Notes: generated from the letters alone by a model not told the origin. 64,000 bases of DNA from an uncultured Succinivibrio sp. (GCA_900770725.1 CAAGLL010000067.1:62001-126000), one strand, 5' to 3'; shown: positions 16,549-25,291, numbered from the stretch's first letter. A program made the numbers and translations.

Positions 16549-18897
16549 TTAAGCTTTCGCGCCGCCAAGTTCCGGGGTCGCGTCGTCGTCGGCGTCGTTG
16601 TCGTAGAGCGCGGCGCGCTGGCCCCTGGTGATCGGCTGCTTCCTGCTCACCATGTTCCACAGCGCGTGCTCCTGCATCGCCACGCGGGTGTAGCGGTTGA
16701 CGAGGCTGCGCATCATGCCCATGAAGTTCAGGTACATCTCCGAGGAGTGCAGCGTGATGTTGTCAGCGCCGATCTCGCTTACGAGCTTGAACTGGCACTG
16801 GTCTGCAAGCTCGTTGAACTCGCGGCCGCAGTCGATGAGCCTGCCCAAGTGCGCGTCGTCCGGGGCGGCCGCGGCCTCCTTCACCTCGCGGGCGAAGCTG
16901 TCGACCCTGCCTGAGAGATCGTAGAGGTTCTCCTCGAGCTTGCCCCCGAAGATCGAGTGGCGGTTGGCCACGTGCTCCACTCCCCTGCCGATGGCGCGGC
17001 GGATGGTGCGCGAGGCCTTGTTGAGGTTGGTGAACACCTGGTAGAAGATGAACTTGCCATCGACGCTGGCGCCGCCCTGCTGCTTCTTGCCGCCGAACAT
17101 GCCCTCGGGGCTGTCGATGGCCATGTCGTAGTAGGACCTGCGGTTGTCCGCAAGTTCCGCGGAGATGTTCGAGGCCTTGTTCTTGATGTGGCGCAGATCC
17201 CTCTCGCTGTCGGCGAAGAAGGCCTCGAGCGCGCGGTGCACGCACTCGTTCTCCTCGTCGATGTACTTGACGGTGGCGTCGCGCAGCACGTCGAGGATCT
17301 CCGAATCCGAGCGGGCGCGGCGGATCGAGGTGCCGTAGTTCTCAGGCGCCTTGCGCAGGAAGTTCGTCCAGATGATGAGGCCCAGCACCGGCGGCACCAG
17401 GATCGCGATGGCCACCCCGGAGGTCGCGAGGATGAGCGCTGCGACCACGAACGAGAGCGTGAAGGCGCAGAAGCCGGTGAGGAACCAGCCTGCGATGACG
17501 GTGATCACGCCGGAGATGCGGTAGACCGCGGTCTCGCGGTCCCACGCTCCGTCGGCAAACGACGAGCCCATGGCCACCATGAATGTGACGTAGGTGGTCG
17601 AGAGCGGCAGCTTCATCGAGGTGGCCCAGGAGATGAGGGCCGAGGCCACGACCAGGTTGACGCTGGCGCGCACGGCGTCGAAGGCCGCCGGCAGCTGGCC
17701 CTTCACGGCCTCGGGGTGCTCGTAGCGCCTGCCGATGCAGCCGCGCACGCCCTGCGGGGTGCCGCGGTACACCGCGCGCGAGACCGCAAGGCCGACGCGG
17801 GTGATGACGCGTCCCAGGTAGGAGGCGCCGAACTGCTCGTGCTGGCCCTTGGAGCTTGAGGAGAGGCCCACCGTGGTCTGCACCACCTGCCTGGCCTTGC
17901 GCGAGACGAAGAGCGTCAGGCACATGATGAGCCCGGACACGAAGAGCCAGAAGGTGCTGGCCTTGGTTATAGAGTTGAGCCCGCCCATCAGCATGCTCCC
18001 CGGATCCCCGCCCTCGGCGGTCCAGAGCTTGAAGCTGTCAAGCGCCGCCAGCGGCACGCCGACGAAGTTCACGAGATCGTTCCCAGCAAACGCGAAGGCC
18101 AGCGCGAAGGTGCCGGCGAGCACGATCAGCTTGAAGACGTTGCGCCCCATCAGGACGATCGCCTGGCCTATCACGGTGAAGGCGATGAAGAAGCCCCAGT
18201 TGATGGCGCCCAAGTGCGCCTTGATCCACTCCATGGCTTCAGGACTGACTATCGAGGAGGTCTTGGCGCCCTTGACGATGAGGAAGTAGGCGATCGCGGT
18301 CATCGAGATCCCGCAGAAGATCCCGCCTAAGTACTTCACGGAGCGCTCAAAGCGGAAGGAGAAGAAGAGGCGGCAGACGAACTGCACGCACATGCCGGCG
18401 GTGAAGGCGATGATCACCGAGAGCAGGATCCCCGAGACTATGGTCGCGGTGCGCCCGAGCTTGATGTACTCGATGAGGTCCGACATGGGGGCGCCCGACT
18501 TGTGGATGGTCCAGATGGCCGCGCAGACTGCGGCGCCCAGGAGCTCGAAGATGATCGACACGGTGGTCGAGGTCGGAAGGCCCAGCGAGTTGAAGAGGTT
18601 CAGGAGCAGCACGTCGGCGATCATGACGGCCGAGAAGATCGCCATGATCTCGAGCATGCTGAAGCGCTCGGGGAAGAACATGCCGTTGCGCGCGATCTCC
18701 ATCATGCCCGAGGAGCTGGTCGCGCCGGCTAATACGCCGACCGACGCCACCAGTACCACCACCCCGTAGGGGGCGATCCTGGTGCCAACGGCCGAGTTCA
18801 GGAAATTGCAGGCGTCGTTGGACACGCCCACGAACAGATCCAGCGCCGCGAAGATCATCAGCACGACGACCAGCGCCAGAAGCAGGGTTTCTGCCAT
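16549..18897 (-). CDS. PiT-family inorganic phosphate transporter with long C-terminal domain
   Basis: Inner-membrane phosphate permease of the PHO4/PiT family. The two inverted signature repeats are clear: GVSNDACNFLNSAVGT near residue 24 with SLGLPTSTTVS, and SMKLPLSTTYVTFMVAMGSS near 430. The membrane part ends near residue 520. The remaining roughly 260 residues are soluble, helical and charged, with a PhoU-like feel (SDSEILDVLRDATVKYIDEEN and onwards). Total length of 782 is well above the 400-500 of simple PiT proteins. No Pho box could be defined upstream. Specificity for phosphate is inferred from the family. Confidence 0.88.
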   Translation of the reverse strand: MAETLLLALVVVLMIFAALDLFVGVSNDACNFLNSAVGTRIAPYGVVVLVASVGVLAGATSSSGMMEIARNGMFFPERFSMLEIMAIFSAVMIADVLLLNLFNSLGLPTSTTVSIIFELLGAAVCAAIWTIHKSGAPMSDLIEYIKLGRTATIVSGILLSVIIAFTAGMCVQFVCRLFFSFRFERSVKYLGGIFCGISMTAIAYFLIVKGAKTSSIVSPEAMEWIKAHLGAINWGFFIAFTVIGQAIVLMGRNVFKLIVLAGTFALAFAFAGNDLVNFVGVPLAALDSFKLWTAEGGDPGSMLMGGLNSITKASTFWLFVSGLIMCLTLFVSRKARQVVQTTVGLSSSSKGQHEQFGASYLGRVITRVGLAVSRAVYRGTPQGVRGCIGRRYEHPEAVKGQLPAAFDAVRASVNLVVASALISWATSMKLPLSTTYVTFMVAMGSSFADGAWDRETAVYRISGVITVIAGWFLTGFCAFTLSFVVAALILATSGVAIAILVPPVLGLIIWTNFLRKAPENYGTSIRRARSDSEILDVLRDATVKYIDEENECVHRALEAFFADSERDLRHIKNKASNISAELADNRRSYYDMAIDSPEGMFGGKKQQGGASVDGKFIFYQVFTNLNKASRTIRRAIGRGVEHVANRHSIFGGKLEENLYDLSGRVDSFAREVKEAAAAPDDAHLGRLIDCGREFNELADQCQFKLVSEIGADNITLHSSEMYLNFMGMMRSLVNRYTRVAMQEHALWNMVSRKQPITRGQRAALYDNDADDDATPELGGAKA

Positions 18898-19064
18898 TCA
18901 AAATCTCCCTTTTTGCACTATGACAAGGCATCGAGGAAAATTCTAAATGACGAAGGTCAATATTGTGTATATCTAATATGTTAGACAATCAACAAGTTAA
19001 CCATTCTCCAACATGAATTTAACCCTGATTTAACGCAAATTTTTGCGCTCCGTCTGCCGCACTG

Positions 19065-19559
19065 TCACAGTGCCTTGCGGGCAAATGCGGCGATCTCAGA
19101 CTCTGGCGTGCCTGAACTGAAGCGCGCTCCCTCAACCCAGGTTCCGGAGCCTGCGAGCTTGGAGAGCCTGCGGCAGCTGTCGCCAAGCGGCGATCCGCCC
19201 GAGGTGCAGAAGACCACCACCCTCTTGCCTGTGAAGTCGTTTGCCGAGGCGAAGCGGTCAACGGGCCAGGCTGCGGTGTACCACCAGATGGGAAAGCCCA
19301 GGAACACGGTGCCGTAGTCCTTGAAATCAGAAGGAGCGTTGACCGCAAGCTCGATTTCAGGCCCGCCCTGAGCGTGCTCGCGGCTTACGCGGCTTTTGGG
19401 ATTGATCCAGTTGAGATCGGCATCGGTGTACGGCTCCTTGGGCCTTATTTCAAAGAGCGTGCCGCCCACGGCCTTGGCTATGGCCTTGGCCGCGCGCGCC
19501 GTGGCGCCCTGCGCCGAGAAGTAGGCCACGAGGATCTTTTGATTTTGTGAATTGCCCAT
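19065..19559 (-). CDS. Flavodoxin family protein
   Basis: A 164-residue FMN-binding electron carrier or reductase. The phosphate loop is VAYFSAQGATARAA near the N-terminus, and the flavin-contacting FLGFPIWWYTAAWPVDRF is near residues 90-107, typical of flavodoxin_4 proteins encoded beside oxidoreductases and hydrolases. It starts 90 bases after the stop of the LysR gene on the same strand and may be transcribed with it. Its ribosome-binding site sits in the loop of a small hairpin (19561-19576). Partner unknown. Confidence 0.85.
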   Translation of the reverse strand: MGNSQNQKILVAYFSAQGATARAAKAIAKAVGGTLFEIRPKEPYTDADLNWINPKSRVSREHAQGGPEIELAVNAPSDFKDYGTVFLGFPIWWYTAAWPVDRFASANDFTGKRVVVFCTSGGSPLGDSCRRLSKLAGSGTWVEGARFSSGTPESEIAAFARKAL

Positions 19560-19560
19560 T

Positions 19561-19576
19561 GCATTGCCTCCAATGC
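19561..19576 (-). promoter_or_regulatory. Hairpin presenting the flavodoxin ribosome-binding site
   Basis: On the minus strand GCATTG and CAATGC flank GAGG, so the Shine-Dalgarno GGAGG straddles the last stem base and the four-base loop, 7 bases from the ATG at 19559. This could be chance, or could influence translation. Confidence 0.35.
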
Positions 19577-19649
19577 AATGATGATATGCCGCGTCCTGCC
19601 TTCTGGTAATGGCCCCGCGCTCATGGCTTGATGCGCGCAGGTTATGGAC

Positions 19650-20591
19650 TTACTTGCGCAGCACCATCTTCATGATCTCACCCTTGCCGATGGTGGCGGC
19701 GTCGGGGTTTACGAGGCGCATCGAGGTGTCGCTCCACGCAGGCAGGCTTTCGAAGACGCCGCGGAAGCGCTCCTGCTCGGAGGCCTTGCAGGCGAGGTAG
19801 TAGACGGGGTGGGCCTCCTCGTCGGTGAGCCTTATGACCCTGCGCTCCTGCCCCAGCCGCTCGCCCTTGAAGAAGAAGTAGTCCGAGAAGAAGGTCGGGA
19901 GCACCGAGCTGTTTGAGATCTCGATGAAGGCCTTGCGGTTGTGCTGCATCAAAAGGTGCGGGTGCGGGATCGACTTGACCGTGAGCTCGTACCAGAACCC
20001 CACCTCCGAGTACTGGAGTATGGGCACGCGGTCGAGATCCTTAAACGAGATGGAAGCGCGCGAGGCCAGGGGGTGGTCGGGCGGCACGGAGAGGTAGAGC
20101 TGCTCGCTGCCGCAGGCCTTGAAGTAGAAGTCCTCGCCCTCAGGCTCCTCGTGGAGGATCACGAGCTGGTAGGTGCCGTCCGAAAGGCCCTTGATGAGCT
20201 CAGGATCGTTCCTTATCTCCGAGGTCACGGTCTTGTCGGTGAAGGCTGCCTGGACGCAGGGGGTGATCTCCATCATCGGCACCGGGGCGCAGCAGCCCAG
20301 CGCCACCGTGCGCATCCTGCGGTCGAAGTCGCGCACCTGGCGCAAGAGGCCCTCGTCCTCCTCGATGACCCGGCGGGCCAGCGAGGCGGCGAGCTTGCCG
20401 TTCTCGTTGAGGTAGAGGCGGTTCTTCTGGCGGGTGAAGAGCTTGACCCCCATGAGATCCTCGAGCTTCTGCATCGAGCGCGTGAGCGCAGGCTGGGATA
20501 TGAAGAGCTTCTCCGAGGCCGCCGAGAGCGTGCCGGTGTCTGCGAATGCGGCAAGCTGCCGCAGCAGGTTGACCTCGATTACCGATGGCAT
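19650..20591 (-). CDS. LysR-family transcriptional regulator
   Basis: A 313-residue DNA-binding regulator. The winged helix-turn-helix occupies about residues 5-65 (GTLSAASEKLFISQPALTRSM). It is followed by the effector-binding domain, beginning TVALGCCAPVPM near 95 in place of the usual longer linker. GGAGG lies 5 bases before the ATG. A damaged second copy of the gene lies directly upstream, and a perfect T-N11-A dyad sits beyond that copy (21236-21254). Its most likely target is the divergent hydrolase/CMD-cupin cluster. The inducer is unknown. Confidence 0.92.
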   Translation of the reverse strand: MPSVIEVNLLRQLAAFADTGTLSAASEKLFISQPALTRSMQKLEDLMGVKLFTRQKNRLYLNENGKLAASLARRVIEEDEGLLRQVRDFDRRMRTVALGCCAPVPMMEITPCVQAAFTDKTVTSEIRNDPELIKGLSDGTYQLVILHEEPEGEDFYFKACGSEQLYLSVPPDHPLASRASISFKDLDRVPILQYSEVGFWYELTVKSIPHPHLLMQHNRKAFIEISNSSVLPTFFSDYFFFKGERLGQERRVIRLTDEEAHPVYYLACKASEQERFRGVFESLPAWSDTSMRLVNPDAATIGKGEIMKMVLRK

Positions 20592-20644
20592 TCATGCCTC
20601 CAGATCATGGCGTGTGGATTTTCCAAAAAAGCCTCCTGCCAAGC

Positions 20645-21201
20645 CTACAGCCTGGCGTCAATGGGCTTGCCGCTTTCGACCACCAGGTTGTCGGAGCCCT
20701 TGAACAAGAGCGACTGCCCGCACCATGGCGGCAGCGACTCGAAGACGCCGCGCCAACGGGGCTCATCCTCCCTCCTGCAGGCCAGGTAGTAGCAAGGATG
20801 GCAGATCTCGCCGGTGAACCTGATGATCTTGCGCGCAAGCTGCATCCCCGCGGCTTTTGGCTGCATCAGCCCGCGGAAGAACGCAGGCAGCTCGCAGCGC
20901 AGCAGCCCAGCGCCACCGTGCGGCTCCTGCGGTCGAAGTCCCGCACCTTGCGCAAGAGCTCCTCATCCTCCTCGACGACCCTCCGGGCAAGCGCGGCGGC
21001 GAGCTTGCCGTTCTCGTTCAAATGGATGCGGTTCTTCTGGCGGGTAAAGAGCCCGATGCCCATGAGGTCCTCGAGCTTCTGCATCGAGCGCCTGAGCGCA
21101 GGCTGGGATATGAAGAGCTTCCCGGAGGCCGCCGAGAGCGTGCCGGAATCGGCGAACGCGGCAAGCTGGCGCAGGAGGCTTACTTCGATGACAGATGGCA
21201 T
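20645..21201 (-). pseudogene. Truncated LysR-family regulator with internal deletion
   Basis: The first 100 codons (MPSVIEVSLLRQLAAFADSG onwards) are very close to the intact neighbour and keep its helix-turn-helix. Right after TVALGCC the sequence jumps to material matching the neighbour from about residue 231 (LPAFFRGL against LPTFFSDY) and continues to the end (CYYLACRRE, RGVFESLP). About 130 codons are missing and the join is out of frame, so translation ends after 111 residues. The start region and ribosome-binding site look intact, so a helix-turn-helix-only peptide could still be made. Best read as a tandem duplication in decay. Confidence 0.85.
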
Positions 21202-21235
21202 GGGCCCGCTCCCAAGTCTTTCAAGTCTGCATCAA

Positions 21236-21254
21236 GTATAACCCGAAGTTATAC
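21236..21254. promoter_or_regulatory. LysR-type binding site (T-N11-A dyad)
   Basis: GTATAACCCGAAGTTATAC is a perfect inverted repeat of six bases around seven, with the T-N11-A core typical of LysR-type regulators. It lies between the broken regulator and the hydrolase gene starting at 21351, about 100 bases upstream of that start. Confidence 0.65.
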
Positions 21255-21350
21255 GCTGCATCTGCAATCGGCATTATGCGCAGCGCTGCCTTGCCGCTAA
21301 AGTGTCAGCCATAGGACATGGAAATCTCAACTAGCAAAGGGGTATCTCAA

Positions 21351-22430
21351 ATGGCTTCCACAATCTCCCGCAAGCTCGCCGCCATCGCCGCCGCAGTCGC
21401 CATCGCCGCCGCATCGCATACGGCTTTTGCCGCAGACGAGGCGCTGAGCCTCTCTGACTTCGGCGTCTTCTCCTCAGGCGGCACCGTGACCGCCCCGGTC
21501 GCAGGAGAGTACAACTATAAGAAGAACTGGCAGGACATGACCCGCGCCGGCACCACCGCCCACGTGGACCACGCCAGCGTGCTCTACGCCATCCCGTCGA
21601 AGTCCAACGGGATCCCGGTCGTGATGCTCCACGGCTACGGCCAGTCCCGCACCGGCTTCATCACCACCCCCGACGGCAGGCAGGGCTGGGCGCAGCACTT
21701 CATGCGCAAGGGCTACCCGGTCTTCCTCGTGGATCAGCCGCGCCGCGGCGAGGCCGGCTCCACCGTGTCGATGACTTCCGACGCGCTTGACGCGAAGGAC
21801 GGCGGCAAGTCCAAGGACTACATGCCCGGGGATCAGGCCTGGTACACCCACTTCCGCATCGGCCGCGTGGCGCCTGAGACCTACGAGGGCTCGCAGTTCC
21901 CCGCAGGCGATCGCGCGCAGGATCAGTTCTTCAGGCAGATGACCCCGAACACTGGCTCGTTTGACGTCAAGGTCAACGCCGACGCCCTGGCGCATGTGCT
22001 CAAGGACGCCCGCAGCATGGCAGGCGGCAGGAAGGCGGTCTTCATCGCCCACTCGCAGGGCTGCACCGTGGCCGTCAACACCAGCATGAAGAATGCCGCC
22101 GCGCTCGTGCTCATCGAGCCCGGCCGCGCCCCGGCCGTAGGCTCCGAGCAGTTCAAGGCCCTGCTCGCATCAAAGATCCCGGTCATCTTCTACTACGGCG
22201 ACTACATCGCAAACGGCCCTGCGGACATCGACTCCACGAAGTTCTGGCAGGAGTCGCTCGCCTCCGCGCGCGCCTTTGCCAAGGCCTTCAACGAGCAGGG
22301 CGGCGACGCTGAGGTCGTGAGCCTGCCTGACGAGGGGATCCACGGCAACAGCCACTTCATGTTCGAGGAGAAGAACAGCGACCAGGTGGCAGACAGCCTA
22401 ATCTCGCGCTTAAACGCCAAGGGGCTTTGA
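21351..22430 (+). CDS. Secreted alpha/beta hydrolase
   Basis: A 359-residue protein starting at the ATG at 21351, preceded by AAGGGG. The upstream ATG at 21318 lacks good spacing. A signal peptide (MASTISRKLAAIAAAVAIAA, with AFA-AD as the cleavage site) sends it to the periplasm. The fold shows the oxyanion loop MLHGYGQSRTGF, the nucleophile elbow AHSQGC with Ser, and a likely catalytic His in DEGIHGNSHFMF. The WAQHFMRKGYPVFLVDQPRRG stretch is typical of esterase-like members. It is the first gene of a four-gene run ending at 25180, behind a LysR-type site. Substrate unknown. Confidence 0.82.
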   Translation: MASTISRKLAAIAAAVAIAAASHTAFAADEALSLSDFGVFSSGGTVTAPVAGEYNYKKNWQDMTRAGTTAHVDHASVLYAIPSKSNGIPVVMLHGYGQSRTGFITTPDGRQGWAQHFMRKGYPVFLVDQPRRGEAGSTVSMTSDALDAKDGGKSKDYMPGDQAWYTHFRIGRVAPETYEGSQFPAGDRAQDQFFRQMTPNTGSFDVKVNADALAHVLKDARSMAGGRKAVFIAHSQGCTVAVNTSMKNAAALVLIEPGRAPAVGSEQFKALLASKIPVIFYYGDYIANGPADIDSTKFWQESLASARAFAKAFNEQGGDAEVVSLPDEGIHGNSHFMFEEKNSDQVADSLISRLNAKGL

Positions 22431-22517
22431 TCCCAAGGCAGGGCCGCGCGCCCTGCCTTGAGCGAAGCTGCATCAATTATTTATTGAAATAAAACGTAAA
22501 TATAAAAGAAGGTAAAA

Positions 22518-23342
22518 ATGAAAGTCATCAGGATGAACTCTTTTTGCGCGCTGCGCGACAGCGAGCCTAAAAGCGCGGGCGTAGTGCTCGGCGGCAGCAT
22601 CCGCGCCCCCGAGGCCCAGGATGCCGGGCGCAAGAACCTCGGCACCCTCGCCCCTGAGTTTGCAGCGCTCAACGACGACGTGCTCTTTGGCAAGGTGTGG
22701 TCGAGGATCGATGCGCTCTCCCCGCGCGACCGCAGCCTCATCACCATCGCCGCGCTCTTCTCGGCATGCCTCTTCCCGCAGCTCAAGGCCCACCTGCAAA
22801 TAGGCAGGGCCCACGGCATCACCAGGTCCCAGGCCGTCGAAGCCGTGACCCAGCTTGCCTTCTACTGCGGCTGGCCCAAGGCCTGGAGCGCCCTGCCCAT
22901 CATCCGCGAGGTCTACGCGGACGTGAAGGACGACGACGTCCCGATGGGCGAGCTCTCGCATTTCCCGCTGGGCGAGCCCAACCCCTATTCGCAGTTCTTC
23001 ACCGGCAGGAGCTGGCTTGCCAAGCTCACCACCGGCGCCTTCGGCGTCCACAACGTGACCTTCGCCCCGGGCGTGCGCAACCACTGGCACATCCACCACG
23101 CCAAGCAGGGCGGCGGCCAGATCATCATCTGCGTCGCAGGCCGCGGCTGGTACCAGCAGTGGGGAGAGGATCCCGTCAAGATGCTGCCTGGCGACACCGT
23201 GACCATCCCCGCAGGCGTCAAGCACTGGCACGGCGCGGCCAAGGGCTGCTGGTTCCAGCACCTCGCGATCGAGGTTCCGGGCGTTGAAACCTCCAACGAG
23301 TGGCTCGAGCCTGCCGACGACGGGAGCAACCAAGGGATCTGA
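22518..23342 (+). CDS. Carboxymuconolactone decarboxylase-cupin fusion, cytosolic form
   Basis: A 274-residue two-domain protein. The first domain (about 50-135) is CMD/AhpD-like (LSPRDRSLITIAALFSACLF, TQLAFYCGWPKAW) without an AhpD CxxC pair. The second (about 165-255) is a cupin with metal ligands in HWHIHH and KHWHGA and the strand PGDTVTIPAG. No signal peptide is present, in contrast to its neighbour. It is 87 bases after the hydrolase and 58 bases before the next gene. Such fusions are usually annotated as CMD-family or cupin proteins of unknown reaction. Decarboxylase activity is not established. Confidence 0.82.
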   Translation: MKVIRMNSFCALRDSEPKSAGVVLGGSIRAPEAQDAGRKNLGTLAPEFAALNDDVLFGKVWSRIDALSPRDRSLITIAALFSACLFPQLKAHLQIGRAHGITRSQAVEAVTQLAFYCGWPKAWSALPIIREVYADVKDDDVPMGELSHFPLGEPNPYSQFFTGRSWLAKLTTGAFGVHNVTFAPGVRNHWHIHHAKQGGGQIIICVAGRGWYQQWGEDPVKMLPGDTVTIPAGVKHWHGAAKGCWFQHLAIEVPGVETSNEWLEPADDGSNQGI

Positions 23343-23400
23343 CCATCCTGCGCAGGACCGCGATTTCCAACTCAAACCACGATCTCCAAAGGAGCACATC

Positions 23401-24261
23401 ATGAAGACACGCATCAAGACCTTTGCCGCGGCGATCGCCGCCGCCCTCGCCATCAACGGCTATTGCGCCGCAGCAAGCGCGGCGCAGGACGGCGGAGCCG
23501 TCCTTGGAACCTGCCCGAGGACGGTGGAGGCGCAGACTGCCGGGCGCGAAAGGCTTGGCGACTTCGCCCCCAAGTTTGCCGAGCTCAACGACGACGTGCT
23601 CTTTGGTGAGATCTGGTCGAGGACGCCGCAGCTTTCAGTGCGCGACCGCAGCCTCATCACCATCGCCGCGCTCTTCTCGGCAGGCCAGTTCCCGCAGTTG
23701 AAGTCCCACCTCGCCCTGGGCAAGGCCCATGGAGTCACCAGGCAGGAGGCGGTCAAGGCCATAACCCAGCTTGCCTTCTACTGCGGCTGGCCCAAGGCCT
23801 GGAGCGCCCTGCCCCTGGTGAAGGAGGTCTACGGCGAGGAGACGGGAGCGCCCGGTGAGGCCGCGCTCTCGCACTTCCCGCTTGGCGATGAGAACACCGC
23901 CAACGCCAAGCACTTCTCAGGCAGGAGCTGGATTGCCAGGCTCTCAAAAGGCGGCCTTGGCGTCTACAACGTGACCTTCGCCCCGGGCGTGCGCAACAGC
24001 TGGCACGTCCACGAGGCCAAGGAAGGCGGCGGGCAGATCCTGGTCGCCGTGGCAGGCGAGGGCTGGGTGCAGATGGAAGGGAAGGATCCCATCAGGATGC
24101 TCCCCGGCGACACCGTGACCATCCCCGCAGGGGTCAAGCACTGGCATGGGGCGGCCAGGGACAGCTGGTTTCAGCACCTTGCGATCGAGGTTCCCGGAAA
24201 AGGCGCCTCCACGAAATGGTTTCAGAAGGTTGACGATGCAGCTTACAACTCCCTCAAGTGA
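23401..24261 (+). CDS. Carboxymuconolactone decarboxylase-cupin fusion, secreted form
   Basis: A 286-residue paralogue of the preceding gene, with the same CMD (LSVRDRSLITIAALFSAGQF) and cupin (SWHVHEAKEGGGQ, KHWHGAARDSW) domains. It differs by an N-terminal signal peptide (MKTRIKTFAAAIAAALAING, cleaved after ASA), so it should be periplasmic. The ATG at 23401 follows AAAGGAG. The cupin His ligand pattern HxH is kept. The pair clearly arose by local duplication, with the two compartments then separated. Reaction unknown. Confidence 0.82.
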   Translation: MKTRIKTFAAAIAAALAINGYCAAASAAQDGGAVLGTCPRTVEAQTAGRERLGDFAPKFAELNDDVLFGEIWSRTPQLSVRDRSLITIAALFSAGQFPQLKSHLALGKAHGVTRQEAVKAITQLAFYCGWPKAWSALPLVKEVYGEETGAPGEAALSHFPLGDENTANAKHFSGRSWIARLSKGGLGVYNVTFAPGVRNSWHVHEAKEGGGQILVAVAGEGWVQMEGKDPIRMLPGDTVTIPAGVKHWHGAARDSWFQHLAIEVPGKGASTKWFQKVDDAAYNSLK

Positions 24262-24286
24262 GGCTTTGAAAGGACGAGGCGCCGTG

Positions 24287-25180
24287 ATGGCGCCCGGGGC
24301 GATGCCGAGGTTCAACGCACTAAGCAGGATCTCCGAGGTCGCCTCGGATCCGCTGTTCAAGGGCTGCGGGCGCCTGCTCTTCCCGCTTGAGCGCGGCTAC
24401 ATGGGCGGCAGCACCCTGGGGCAGCTCACCCTCACCTGGTACTCGCACATAAGTCCAAAGAGGACGGTCGACGTGTTGAACGCCCTGGCAGGTGAGAGCA
24501 GGGACGGCGTCCAGGTCTTCCACCGCTTCTACAGCGGCGATGAGATCAAGGCCGATCCGTCCAAGGCGGACACCGGGCTTTTCTTCTTCAAGGGCAGGAA
24601 GGGCGCGCGCACCGCGGTGTGCATCGCAGGCGGCGGGTTCCAGTACGTGGGATCTGTACACGACAGCTTTCCGCACGCGAGGGTGCTCTCGCAGATGGGC
24701 TACAACGCCTTTGCGCTGATCTACCGCCCGGGCGCCTACTCCTCCTGCGAGGATCTCTCAGCCGCCTTAGCCTACCTCCACAAGAACGCGAAGGCCCTTG
24801 GGATCAGCATGGACGGCTACCTGCTCGAAGGCGGCAGCGCCGGCGCGCGCACCGCCGACTGGGTGGGCTCTTACGGCACGCAGTCCTTCGGCGCGCCCGC
24901 CCTGCCCCGCCCTGCGGCGCTGGTGCTGCAGTACACAGGGCTTGGCGAGGTCACAGGCGACGAGCCGCCCACCTACATGTGCGTGGAAACTGGCGACTGC
25001 ATCGCCTCGGCCAGGGGCATGCAGGAGCGCTCGGAGTGCCTGAGGAGGCACGGCATAGACTCAAAGATAGAGGTCTTCGACGGGCTCGGGCACGGGTTCG
25101 GGCTTGGCGAGGGCACGGTGGCCGAAGGCTGGATTAAGCGCGCCGCCGCCTTCTGGGAGAAGCACGCAGGCGGGGAATGA
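24287..25180 (+). CDS. Alpha/beta hydrolase (esterase/lipase-like), cytosolic
   Basis: About 297 residues, related to acetyl-esterase-like hydrolases. The oxyanion region is VCIAGGGFQYV, the nucleophile elbow GGSAG (in LLEGGSAGARTADWV), and the likely acid and base are the Asp in VETGDC and the His in GLGHGFGLGEG. The start is uncertain: the ATG at 24287 has GAGG at 7 bases, while an ATG at 24236 overlapping the previous gene has GAAGG. No signal peptide is seen with either. It is the last gene of the cluster and is followed by a terminator. Confidence 0.78.
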   Translation: MAPGAMPRFNALSRISEVASDPLFKGCGRLLFPLERGYMGGSTLGQLTLTWYSHISPKRTVDVLNALAGESRDGVQVFHRFYSGDEIKADPSKADTGLFFFKGRKGARTAVCIAGGGFQYVGSVHDSFPHARVLSQMGYNAFALIYRPGAYSSCEDLSAALAYLHKNAKALGISMDGYLLEGGSAGARTADWVGSYGTQSFGAPALPRPAALVLQYTGLGEVTGDEPPTYMCVETGDCIASARGMQERSECLRRHGIDSKIEVFDGLGHGFGLGEGTVAEGWIKRAAAFWEKHAGGE

Positions 25181-25200
25181 CATGGATCTCCTCTAGGCAC

Positions 25201-25223
25201 AAAAGCGCCGCAAGGCGCTTTTT
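25201..25223. terminator. Bidirectional terminator
   Basis: AAAAGCGCC and GGCGCTTTT pair around GCAA and end in five T on the plus strand and a T run on the minus strand. It separates the plus-strand hydrolase from the minus-strand Lon-like gene. A second GC stem (25246-25256 with 25260-25270) lies nearer the Lon-like gene. Confidence 0.85.
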
Positions 25224-25291
25224 CTGGTCCTGTGCCCAGGACGGGAGCGGCCCCGCATTGCGGGGCCGCTTCATGATCGCGCCTCACGGCG

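Noticed and set aside
18898..19064. Pho box upstream of the phosphate transporter
   Set aside because: Only one half-site-like TTGTCAT is present, and no second CTGTCAT-type repeat at 11-base spacing.
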